NCBI GenBank assembly: GCA_030668345.1
Contig: DAOUUD010000014.1
Location: forward strand, 1 to 17,542
DNA from: Candidatus Cloacimonadota bacterium
Lineage (GTDB): Bacteria > Cloacimonadota > Cloacimonadia > Cloacimonadales > TCS61
Length of the DNA stretch: 17,542 bases
Direction of reading: 5' to 3'
Both the position numbers and the translations under genes were made by a program. A model generated the notes under the pieces. The model was not told where the DNA came from, made no database searches, and worked only from the letters and a program-made list of their open reading frames with translations. Below are positions 1-6,187 of the stretch, piece by piece (the stretch's first letter is position 1; each line of letters opens with the position of its first letter).

Positions 1-1
1 A

Positions 2-520
2 ACCTGGGATGAACCCTCCAACAGAGATTTTTCCCATTATAAAGTATATCGTGACATAGTTATGATAGCAGATGATATTATGGAGACTTCCTATCTTGAT
101 CCTGCCGTACCGAATGGAACCTATTGCTACAATATCAGGGCGGTATATAGTGGTGGTCATCAATCTGCTCTCTCTACAGATGCTGTAATCGAACATGTAC
201 AGACCAATGCAAATGAGGTTATTATTCCTGTAACCACCGTACTTACCGGCAATTTCCCCAATCCTTTCAATCCTACAACCACAGTAAAATATGCGCTTCA
301 TGAAGATTCCAAGATCCAGTTAGAGATATTCAACATTAAGGGACAGAAAATAAAAACCTTAGCCGATGGAAATCAATCTGCCGGATTTCATACAATCGTA
401 TGGGATGGAAAAGATGACAACGGCAGAACGGCTGCCAGTGGATTATACTTCTACAAAATGGTCTCCGAAGGTAACGGTGGCAGATATACTTCCACCAAGA
501 AAATGCTCTTATTGAAATAA
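2..520 (+). CDS. Secreted protein, C-terminal part: fibronectin-III region plus Por/T9SS-type sorting domain (5' partial)
   Basis: The frame is open from the window edge, so this is the last 172 residues of a longer protein; the first ATG at 62 lies inside a domain and is not the start. The first ~65 residues (TWDEP, HYKVYRD, NGTYCYNIRAVYSGG) read as the second half of a fibronectin type III module. After a short linker comes a FlgD-Ig-like C-terminal domain: NFPNPFNPTT, then LEIFNIKGQKIKTL, WDGKDDNGRTAASGLYFYK and a Lys-rich end KKMLLLK. That order is typical of the Por secretion system C-terminal sorting domain in FCB-group bacteria, which directs proteins across the outer membrane. The functional part lies upstream of the window, so the substrate or role is unknown. 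Two terminators follow directly; the first 60-nt repeat unit begins within the last codons. Confidence 0.85.
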   Translation, partial: TWDEPSNRDFSHYKVYRDIVMIADDIMETSYLDPAVPNGTYCYNIRAVYSGGHQSALSTDAVIEHVQTNANEVIIPVTTVLTGNFPNPFNPTTTVKYALHEDSKIQLEIFNIKGQKIKTLADGNQSAGFHTIVWDGKDDNGRTAASGLYFYKMVSEGNGGRYTSTKKMLLLK

Positions 521-529
521 GAATATTTC

Positions 530-570
530 GCTCCGGAAGCTAAAGCTGACGGAGCAACTCTTTCTTTCTT
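530..570 (+). terminator. Rho-independent terminator 1 of the secreted-protein gene
   Basis: GCTCCG (530-535) pairs with CGGAGC (550-555), with a possible inner AGCT/AGCT pairing, and is followed by a T-rich tract AACTCTTTCTTTCTT. It starts 10 nt after the stop codon. Confidence 0.75.
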
Positions 571-589
571 ATTGAAATAAGGGAATTTT

Positions 590-627
590 GCCTGACCATT
601 CACGAGTGGTCAGGCAACTTTTTCTTT
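590..627 (+). terminator. Rho-independent terminator 2, in tandem
   Basis: GCCTGACCA (590-598) pairs perfectly with TGGTCAGGC (607-615) around an 8-nt loop, followed by AACTTTTTCTTT. It sits exactly 60 nt after terminator 1 within the tandem repeat and probably backs it up. Confidence 0.8.
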
Positions 628-691
628 CCTCCTAAAATAAGGGCGGACTTGTGCGCCGTGGCGGATAAATCTTATTGAAACAAAATAACGT

Positions 692-716
692 AGGGACAGA
701 TCACCGATCTGTCCTT
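692..716. repeat. REP-like perfect palindrome
   Basis: GGACAGATC (694-702), loop ACC, GATCTGTCC (706-714): a nine-base-pair stem extended by A-U and G-U pairs to 692-716. There is no T-run after it, so it is unlikely to be a terminator. Its position between convergent genes fits a dispersed REP-type element, but copy number elsewhere cannot be seen here. Confidence 0.5.
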
Positions 717-717
717 G

Positions 718-785
718 CTCGTTTCATAGCTCCTGCTACAGATAAACTAATAACCGCATCAACATAGCAAGAGCTATGTGACGAG
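718..785. repeat. Imperfect inverted repeat in the convergent intergenic region
   Basis: Bases 718-730 (CTCGTTTCATAGC) and 773-785 (GCTATGTGACGAG) are inverted copies matching at 11 of 13 positions. Inside, ACATAGC (762-768) and GCTATGT (773-779) form a perfect seven-base-pair hairpin with loop AAGA, so the right arm can pair with either partner. No reading frame is supported here. Role unknown. Confidence 0.4.
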
Positions 786-805
786 ATCGATTAAGCTAAA
801 ACAAC

Positions 806-829
806 AAAGCCCCGGAAACCCGGGGCTTT
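806..829. terminator. Bidirectional terminator between the secreted-protein gene and aroK
   Basis: AAAGCCCCGG (806-815) pairs perfectly with CCGGGGCTTT (820-829) around loop AAAC. An A-rich flank on the left and TTTTATTTATT on the right give a U-tract in either direction. It lies 22 nt beyond the aroK stop codon and can end both convergent transcripts. Confidence 0.85.
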
Positions 830-851
830 TATTTATTCTCTATAAAACTAT

Positions 852-1334
852 TCAAATCAAATCGTACAACTCTTCCAGGCTATTTCCTGTATAAACTATA
901 TCTGCGCATTCTTTGTACAGGTGCAGCCTCTGATCCCAGAGTGTAAATAGCTCTGATTCCGTCCTTTCTATAGCAATAGGCCGGTAGGAATTCACAATGC
1001 GTGACCTGATAATTTCCCAGGGTGTATGCAGCCAGATGATTTTATATGATTCCTGCTTCAGGAAATTCCTGTTCTCCTCTTTTTCCACAATTCCACCGCC
1101 GGTGGCAATAACGCCTAGTTTATCCCAATTCAGTAAAACCTCAGTTTCAATCTTCCTGAAATATTGTTCGCCTTTTTTTGTAAAAATATCATTCACATCG
1201 AGGTTTGCTTTTTTCTCTATTTCCAGGTCGATATCGTAAAAAGGAAGTTCCAGTTTTGCAGCGAGTTGTTTGCCCAGGTATGTTTTACCGGCTCCCATGA
1301 AACCAATTAAAAAAATCATTCCGCCATCTTTCAT
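852..1334 (-). CDS. aroK: Shikimate kinase
   Basis: Phosphorylates shikimate at the 3-OH with ATP, the fifth step of the chorismate pathway, in the cytosol. The 160 residues match the usual family size. Visible motifs: Walker A GFMGAGKT (11-18), the shikimate/Mg-binding DID (34-36), FRKIE (59-63) with the substrate-binding Arg, GGG (79-81), and the lid-region SYRP (116-119). The start chosen is the ATG at 1334, with AGGAG six bases upstream; an in-frame ATG at 1355 lies before that Shine-Dalgarno and would add seven unconserved residues. It is the last gene of the minus-strand operon, separated from rpsA by 71 nt containing a hairpin, so its level may depend on read-through. The 3' end is defined by the bidirectional terminator at 806-829. 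Confidence 0.93.
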   Translation of the reverse strand: MKDGGMIFLIGFMGAGKTYLGKQLAAKLELPFYDIDLEIEKKANLDVNDIFTKKGEQYFRKIETEVLLNWDKLGVIATGGGIVEKEENRNFLKQESYKIIWLHTPWEIIRSRIVNSYRPIAIERTESELFTLWDQRLHLYKECADIVYTGNSLEELYDLI

Positions 1335-1353
1335 AATTTTCTCCTGAAAACAC

Positions 1354-1387
1354 AAAAGGCGTCCGGTGTTGACGGACAGCCTTTTTT
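1354..1387. terminator. Hairpin between rpsA and aroK, strong on +, leaky on -
   Basis: AAAAGGC-GTCCG (1354-1365) pairs with CGGAC-a-GCCTTTT (1373-1385), one base bulged. Read on the + strand the stem is followed by TTTTTTCTTTTTT, which would block antisense transcription into rpsA. Read on the minus strand, the operon direction, the tract is only TTTTGTGTTTT, so it may attenuate rather than stop transcription into aroK. Confidence 0.6.
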
Positions 1388-1405
1388 CTTTTTTATCTGA
1401 ATATG

Positions 1406-3586
1406 TTATTTACTCTTTTTTTCAGTTTTATCTTCTACCGGTTTTTCTTTTGTAGTTTTTTTTGCTGATTTTTCAGATTTTTCTTTAGCTTTTACTTTTT
1501 TCGCAGCTGCTTTTTTAACAGGTTCTTCGTCTTTTTTTGTTTTCTTCTTTGCTGTTTTTTTCTTTTTTTCTTCGGTAGTTTTTTTCACTGTTGCTTTTTC
1601 CGGTTTTTTATCAGTTGTTTTTTCTTCGGCTTCTACAGGTACTTCCTGTTTGATAGGTTCTTCAACAGGCTTTTCGTCTGAAGTTTTTTCTTTAGTTTTT
1701 TCTTCAGTCTTTTCTTTTTGTTTTTTGGGAGTTTCTTCTACCAGGTTCTCTTTGATGGCTCTGCGTTTCTCTGTTTTTTCTGTAATTTTTTTTGTGTGCA
1801 CATCAACGAAATCTTCGAGTTCTTTTTCATCTCTGGCAAAGAAGTAAGCTTTCACACTGAGGATCAATCGTCTGTTCTCCAGATCGAGTTCAATGATCTT
1901 AAGCGGAAGTTTCTCTCCCGTTTCAAAAGCCATACCTGCCTTTTTCAAACCGGGAATTGCAAGATGTGAAAGAGGAATAAAGCCTTCCACAGTATAATCA
2001 TCTACTTCTACATCAACCAATACACCTTTGGTAATGATCTTAACAATGTTTGCTTTTACTTCGGAATTTATCGGAAGTTTTTTATCAAGGTTCTCCCAAG
2101 GATCGGTTTGAAGTTGTTTTACGCCCAGAGCAATACGGTGTAAAGTTTTATCGATGGATAGGATCTTAACCTCTATTTCCTGCCCTTTTTGAAAGACCTC
2201 TTTGGGATGATAAATACGTTTTGTCCAGGAAATATCAGAAATATGAATAAGACCTTCAATGTCGTTCTCAATTTCAATGAACACACCAAAAGGAGTGATG
2301 CTTCTAACCACACCCTTGATCTTGGAATCCATAGGATACCTTTCCTCGATAGTAAGCCATGGATTTGGTTCCATCTGCTTGATACCAAGGGAAATTCTTT
2401 TATCTTCTCTTGAAGTAGTAAGCACAATTGCTTTTATCGTATCGCCAAGTTTCAGCAACTGCTTGGGGTGTTTTATCTTTTTAGTCCAGCTCATTTCAGA
2501 AATATGAACCAGTCCTTCCACTCCTGATTCTAATTCCACAAAAACACCATAGTTCGTTATATTCACGACCTTACCACTAACAATTGTCCCTTCGGGGTAT
2601 TTTGCTTCGATATTTGCCCAGGGATGTGGAACCAGTTGCTTGAGCCCCAAAGAAACCTTGCCGGCTTTGTCATCATAGCTAAGAATTTTAACCTTAACTT
2701 TATCGCCTATATTTAACATATTAGAGGGGTGTTTAATGTGTCCCCAGCTCATATCGGTGATATGTAAGAGCCCATCAATACCGCCCAGATCGATGAAAGC
2801 GCCGTAATCTGTTATATTTCTAACTTCGCCATCCAGCTCACTACCTTCCACGATCTTAGCTTTCAGATCTTTCAGGCGTGATTCTTGTTCTTCAATAAGA
2901 ACTTTTTTGCGGGATACAATAATATTTCTACGTTCTCTATCTATTTTTAGTATCTTAAAATCACTCTTTTTACCAATAAACTGATCAAGATTGGGAATGG
3001 GTTTGGTAGATATCTGTGATCCGGGCAGGAATGCTTCCAGATCATCAATATCTACGATCATTCCGCCTTTAACACGCCGTCGGAGAACACCATGAACAGA
3101 ATCATTATTTTTCATTTTTTCTTCGAGTTGTTCAATGTTCAAATAGAAATCGGCTTTCTTTTTGGATAGTCTCAGCCTACCGGAGCCATCCTCAACAGAA
3201 TCTATAAAAACTTTTAAACGGCTACCTATCTCTGGCAAGTTTGCGTTGGTAAATTCGCGAATAGAGATAGCACTTTCAGATTTAAACCCGATGTCAACAA
3301 GCACCGAACGTTCGTCAACGCTTACTACAGTGCCTTCAACGATCTTACCCTTATCAAATTTACTAAAATGCTCATCAAATAAAGACATCATGTCGTCTTC
3401 ATTGTTGTTTTTCTTCCTGATTTTTGGAAGTGTAGTTCCTTCCTTTTTCTCTTCTACTTTTTCTGTGTCTTCAGCTTTGATTTCTTCTACAATTTCTTCA
3501 ACTACTTCTCTTTTTTCTTCCTTCTTTTCTTCTTTTTCGATAGGCTCTTTTACGTCTGTACCTTCGTTTTGATCGTTAACAATCAT
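1406..3586 (-). CDS. rpsA: 30S ribosomal protein S1 with long Lys/Glu-rich C-terminal tail
   Basis: S1 binds mRNA on the small subunit and helps initiation. The 726-aa protein has an acidic low-complexity N-terminus (1-65), six S1 (OB-fold) repeats at about 80-143, 162-228, 247-317, 332-404, 419-491 and 506-579, and a 147-residue tail made mostly of Lys, Glu, Thr, Ala and Pro. Repeats 3-5 are the most canonical (ITDYGAFIDL, ITNYGVFVEL, ITPFGVFIEI, each followed by GL(L/V/I)HI); repeats 1 and 2 are divergent, as in other S1 proteins. Typical six-repeat S1 is about 560-600 aa, so the excess is the two charged ends. The start ATG at 3586 follows AAGGAGG by four bases and overlaps the ispH stop as ATGA, indicating translational coupling. 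The hairpin at 1354-1387 lies just downstream. Confidence 0.93.
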   Translation of the reverse strand: MIVNDQNEGTDVKEPIEKEEKKEEKREVVEEIVEEIKAEDTEKVEEKKEGTTLPKIRKKNNNEDDMMSLFDEHFSKFDKGKIVEGTVVSVDERSVLVDIGFKSESAISIREFTNANLPEIGSRLKVFIDSVEDGSGRLRLSKKKADFYLNIEQLEEKMKNNDSVHGVLRRRVKGGMIVDIDDLEAFLPGSQISTKPIPNLDQFIGKKSDFKILKIDRERRNIIVSRKKVLIEEQESRLKDLKAKIVEGSELDGEVRNITDYGAFIDLGGIDGLLHITDMSWGHIKHPSNMLNIGDKVKVKILSYDDKAGKVSLGLKQLVPHPWANIEAKYPEGTIVSGKVVNITNYGVFVELESGVEGLVHISEMSWTKKIKHPKQLLKLGDTIKAIVLTTSREDKRISLGIKQMEPNPWLTIEERYPMDSKIKGVVRSITPFGVFIEIENDIEGLIHISDISWTKRIYHPKEVFQKGQEIEVKILSIDKTLHRIALGVKQLQTDPWENLDKKLPINSEVKANIVKIITKGVLVDVEVDDYTVEGFIPLSHLAIPGLKKAGMAFETGEKLPLKIIELDLENRRLILSVKAYFFARDEKELEDFVDVHTKKITEKTEKRRAIKENLVEETPKKQKEKTEEKTKEKTSDEKPVEEPIKQEVPVEAEEKTTDKKPEKATVKKTTEEKKKKTAKKKTKKDEEPVKKAAAKKVKAKEKSEKSAKKTTKEKPVEDKTEKKSK

Positions 3587-4470
3587 TCTTCCTCCTTGAA
3601 CCCAGGGATATCTTTGATCTTATCGACCTTTTGGTTGATATTCCCCATACATTCAATTATTTTATTATATACTTCCACAATTACCCAATCAGGCGTGGAA
3701 GCACCAGCTGTTAAACCGATATTGTTTCTACCTTTAAACCACTTTTTATCGATTTCGCACGCTGTTTCAATATGAAATGTCTCTACAAAATCTTCACTAA
3801 TTCTGGCAAGCATTTTTGTATTCGAGCTATTCCTGCCTCCTACTACTATCATCAGGTCGCTCTCTTTGGCTAGTTCCAAAGTAGACTCCTGGCGAATACT
3901 CGTGGCATTACAAATAGTATTCATAACACGCATCTCGTGGCATTTTGGAATAAATATACTTACAAGCTTCTGTAAATCGTCTATCTTTCGAGTGGTTTGA
4001 GAAATAATTCCAACTTTTTGATATTTTTTTTCGGGTACATCTTCCGCACTGGCTACAATTAAGCATTCACCTTCTATATAAGAACTTAAAGCTATTACTT
4101 CAGGATGATTTTTATCACCCATAATAACCACCATATATCCTTGTTCGCTCAGTTCTTTGGCGTATTCTTGTGTTTTAGAAACATAGGGACAGGTGGCATT
4201 GATTATTTCAATGTTGTTTGTGATAAGTTCTTCCAGGACCTCTTTTTTTACTCCATGAGAGCGGATAATGGTGGGTCTGCCCTGAATTTCGGAAACTTCA
4301 TTCACTCTCTCAATCCCCTCACTGGCAAGTTTTTCCACCATTTGCGGATTGTGGATTATTGGTCCCAGTGTAACGATCTTATGATTACCCTGCGCTGCTT
4401 CCGAAGCGATTTTTATTGCCCTTTTTACACCAAAACAAAACCCGGAATTTTTTGCGATTTTAACACTCAT
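3583..4470 (-). CDS. ispH: 4-hydroxy-3-methylbut-2-enyl diphosphate reductase (HMBPP reductase)
   Basis: Last enzyme of the MEP isoprenoid pathway; reduces HMBPP to IPP and DMAPP with a [4Fe-4S] cluster. The 295 residues are full length. The three cluster cysteines are present: Cys12 in GFCFGVKRA, Cys94 in ATCPYV and Cys187 in TICNATSIRQ. Conserved substrate-pocket residues are also visible: His40 (GPIIHNP), SHG (71-73), the NHPE motif with His122 and Glu124, and the TAGASTPDW signature (254-262). The start ATG at 4470 overlaps the end of plsC by 11 nt and has only a weak Shine-Dalgarno, so coupling to plsC is likely. It overlaps rpsA by 4 nt at its 3' end. In several Firmicutes ispH and an S1 gene are fused; here they remain separate but adjacent. 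Confidence 0.95.
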   Translation of the reverse strand: MSVKIAKNSGFCFGVKRAIKIASEAAQGNHKIVTLGPIIHNPQMVEKLASEGIERVNEVSEIQGRPTIIRSHGVKKEVLEELITNNIEIINATCPYVSKTQEYAKELSEQGYMVVIMGDKNHPEVIALSSYIEGECLIVASAEDVPEKKYQKVGIISQTTRKIDDLQKLVSIFIPKCHEMRVMNTICNATSIRQESTLELAKESDLMIVVGGRNSSNTKMLARISEDFVETFHIETACEIDKKWFKGRNNIGLTAGASTPDWVIVEVYNKIIECMGNINQKVDKIKDIPGFKEEE

Positions 4471-5056
4471 TACTCAACTCATTTATCTTTTTTAAAACAT
4501 GCTCTGCCAGACTACGATAATTTTCTTTTGTTTCATCCAAGTTTGAAAAGCTTTCTGCCTTGATCTTTTCCCCGATTACTATTTTCAGCTTTTCTTTTCT
4601 AAGAAAGCACTTCCAAAAATATGGTGAATTTTTAATGTAAATTGGCAGGATATCCTTTTTCAATTGCATTGCAAACTTTCCTACTCCAGATTTTACAGAA
4701 GCAGATTTCCTGGTCCCTTCGGGGAAGATCAATATAGAATGACCCTTATTCAGAATTTGTGTAACGAATCTAATAGCGGCTTTATCTATCATACCTCTTT
4801 TTACCGGAATAGCATTAAGGAATTTCAGGATACTACCAACCGCTTTATTCCTGAAGAGTTCAACTTTTGCCAGATAATAAATTTCAACCGGAATTATTGA
4901 CCCGATAAAGAAAGGGTCAACAGCAGCAACGTGGTTTGGGGCTATAATACAGTTTTGAACTGAACTCAATCTTTCTTTATTAATTATTTCCAATCCCCAG
5001 AAAACAATCATATAATATTTCACGAGATTTATAATTAACGAATATGTTTTACGCAC
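4460..5056 (-). CDS. plsC: 1-acyl-sn-glycerol-3-phosphate acyltransferase (PlsC family)
   Basis: Transfers an acyl chain to the sn-2 position of lysophosphatidic acid, giving phosphatidic acid, at the inner face of the cytoplasmic membrane. The 198 residues include a hydrophobic N-terminal segment (6-24), the catalytic HX4D motif NHVAAVD (His42, Asp47), the AKVELF block around 63-68 and the FPEGTR motif (111-116), in the standard order. The start is a GTG at 5056 with GAGG a few bases upstream; there is no better ATG before the conserved core. It overlaps cmk by 8 nt and ispH by 11 nt. The substrate is assigned by family; a related acyl acceptor cannot be excluded from sequence alone. Confidence 0.88.
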   Translation of the reverse strand: MRKTYSLIINLVKYYMIVFWGLEIINKERLSSVQNCIIAPNHVAAVDPFFIGSIIPVEIYYLAKVELFRNKAVGSILKFLNAIPVKRGMIDKAAIRFVTQILNKGHSILIFPEGTRKSASVKSGVGKFAMQLKKDILPIYIKNSPYFWKCFLRKEKLKIVIGEKIKAESFSNLDETKENYRSLAEHVLKKINELSNEC

Positions 5057-5726
5057 TTTTTCCTCGCATAATTATTTTAAAGAGAAATTCAACCTGATCA
5101 TCGATGGTCATGTTACTGGTATCAACGGGAATTGCATCTTCTGCCTGCTTCAATGGCGAGATCTTACGCGAAGTGTCATTCGCATCGCGCCAGATGAGTT
5201 CTTTTTCGATATCTTTCAAAGATAGGTTTTCACCTTTTTTTGCAGCTTCTTTCCAACGGCGCAGAGCTCTGGTTTTTTCATTTGCTATCATAAAGAACTT
5301 AAAATCTGCATTGGGAAAAACAACCGTTCCAATATCCCGGCCATCCATGATAACTCCACCATTCTTGCCAATCTCTCTTTGTAATAAAACCATCTTTTTG
5401 CGTACTATATCTATCTTTGCGATTTCAGAAGAAAGCTTGGTAATATCTGCTTCTCGAATTCGTTGGCTCACGTCATTTCCATTCAAAAATATTTTGTTCC
5501 CTTTTTCGGAATAGAGAATCTTAATATCTATGTTTTCGAGCATTGTAATAAGTTTTGGAATATCTTTAAGGTTGATACTGTTTTCCAGGGAACATAATGC
5601 GCAGGCACGGTACATTGCACCTGTATCGATATAAATATATTTCAATTTCCTGGCCAATGCTTTTGCCGTTGTACTTTTCCCGGAAGCTCCGGGTCCGTCG
5701 ATAGCGATCACATATTTTTTTTTCAT
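5049..5726 (-). CDS. cmk: Cytidylate kinase
   Basis: Phosphorylates CMP/dCMP with ATP. The 225 residues carry the P-loop GPGASGKST (11-19), DTGAMYR (34-40), the NMP-binding DGRDIGT (128-134), an arginine pair (157-158) and the C-terminal RDANDTSR...PLKQAEDA...VDT block (180-203), all typical of bacterial Cmk. The ATG at 5726 is chosen because it places the P-loop at the usual distance and has GGGA six bases upstream. An ATG at 5738, overlapping the previous stop as TGATG, would add four residues and is possible through coupling; a TTG at 5741 also exists. It overlaps plsC by 8 nt. A cmk-plsC-ispH-rpsA order is known from Firmicutes. Confidence 0.93.
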   Translation of the reverse strand: MKKKYVIAIDGPGASGKSTTAKALARKLKYIYIDTGAMYRACALCSLENSINLKDIPKLITMLENIDIKILYSEKGNKIFLNGNDVSQRIREADITKLSSEIAKIDIVRKKMVLLQREIGKNGGVIMDGRDIGTVVFPNADFKFFMIANEKTRALRRWKEAAKKGENLSLKDIEKELIWRDANDTSRKISPLKQAEDAIPVDTSNMTIDDQVEFLFKIIMRGKSA

Positions 5727-5737
5727 AATATCCCACA

Positions 5738-6187
5738 TCAAAAATGATAAGATAAGCTTACTATATTATCTTCAAATTTCAAATGAATTTTATTCTTCTT
5801 TTCTTCAAAATTGAAAAGATGAGCATCAACAAAAGCATCTATCGTGGAGAGAAAAACTACCGCTCCTAACCACCAGAGATCACTTTGCCTTTTGTAATAA
5901 TAATCCAGGTAATCGTTATAATCATCTTCATTACCGGAAATTTTGTATTGATCGTAACTATCTTCGGCTTTGAAATGATGATAGGCTGCCAAACCTATCA
6001 TGCCGGTTTCCAGCACAAGTACTCCTGTAGATTTCAAATAAGCACCGTTATATAATTGCCCGCCACCGGGAATAAAAAGGGAAAGAGCTGCAGCTTTAAA
6101 TGGTTTTTTTGCTTTTACTTCTACTTCTTCCCCAAAAGCGTGGATAGAAAGCAAGATCAGAAAGAACGATATCAACAGTTTACGCAT
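5738..6187 (-). CDS. DUF5683-like small envelope protein
   Basis: A 149-aa protein with a signal peptide (about 1-19, ending HAFG). After a basic stretch there is ALSLFIPGGGQLYNGAYLK (35-52), the P-G-x-G-Q-x-Y-N signature of DUF5683 proteins, then a hydrophobic helix (53-69), a Tyr/Asp-rich segment (78-99), a second hydrophobic helix, and STIDAFVDAHLFNF (114-127), which matches the DAxVDAHLF motif of that family. The likely location is the inner membrane or periplasm; function unknown. The ATG at 6187 overlaps the upstream gene by 8 nt; AAGGAT lies about 11 nt upstream, rather far. Its stop TGA touches a possible cmk ATG. DUF5683 members are common in Bacteroidota-type genomes, supporting the FCB affiliation. 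Family assignment is from motif memory. Confidence 0.75.
   Translation of the reverse strand: MRKLLISFFLILLSIHAFGEEVEVKAKKPFKAAALSLFIPGGGQLYNGAYLKSTGVLVLETGMIGLAAYHHFKAEDSYDQYKISGNEDDYNDYLDYYYKRQSDLWWLGAVVFLSTIDAFVDAHLFNFEEKKNKIHLKFEDNIVSLSYHF

Larger units (their letters stand above)
511..680. repeat. 60-nt tandem repeat, two full units and a decayed third
   Basis: Units begin at 511, 571 and 631 with exact 60-nt period. Each opens with ATTGAAATAA or CCTAAAATAA followed by G; units 1 and 2 close with CAACTYTTTCTTTC. Between these constant ends sits a hairpin whose position is the same in both units (offsets 20-45) but whose stem sequence differs. Unit 3 keeps only the first ~13 bases clearly. 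A further copy of CTTATTGAAA is at 671-680. Unit 1 overlaps the last codons and stop of the upstream gene. Confidence 0.8.

Noticed and set aside
511..680. Possible CRISPR array, because of regular 60-nt repeats
   Set aside because: The constant part is split around a terminator hairpin, the unit is itself a terminator, there are only two good copies, and no cas gene is in the window.
1420..1850. Long pyrimidine-rich + strand tract as a possible structural DNA element
   Set aside because: It is explained by Lys (AAA/AAG) and Glu (GAA) codons of the S1 tail on the minus strand.
3162..3572. 136-codon open frame antisense to rpsA
   Set aside because: It mirrors the charged N-terminus of S1, giving Ser/Phe-rich low complexity; no Shine-Dalgarno or domain.
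4105..4563. 152-codon + strand open frame across the ispH/plsC junction
   Set aside because: Fully antisense to two well-supported genes, with no recognisable motifs.
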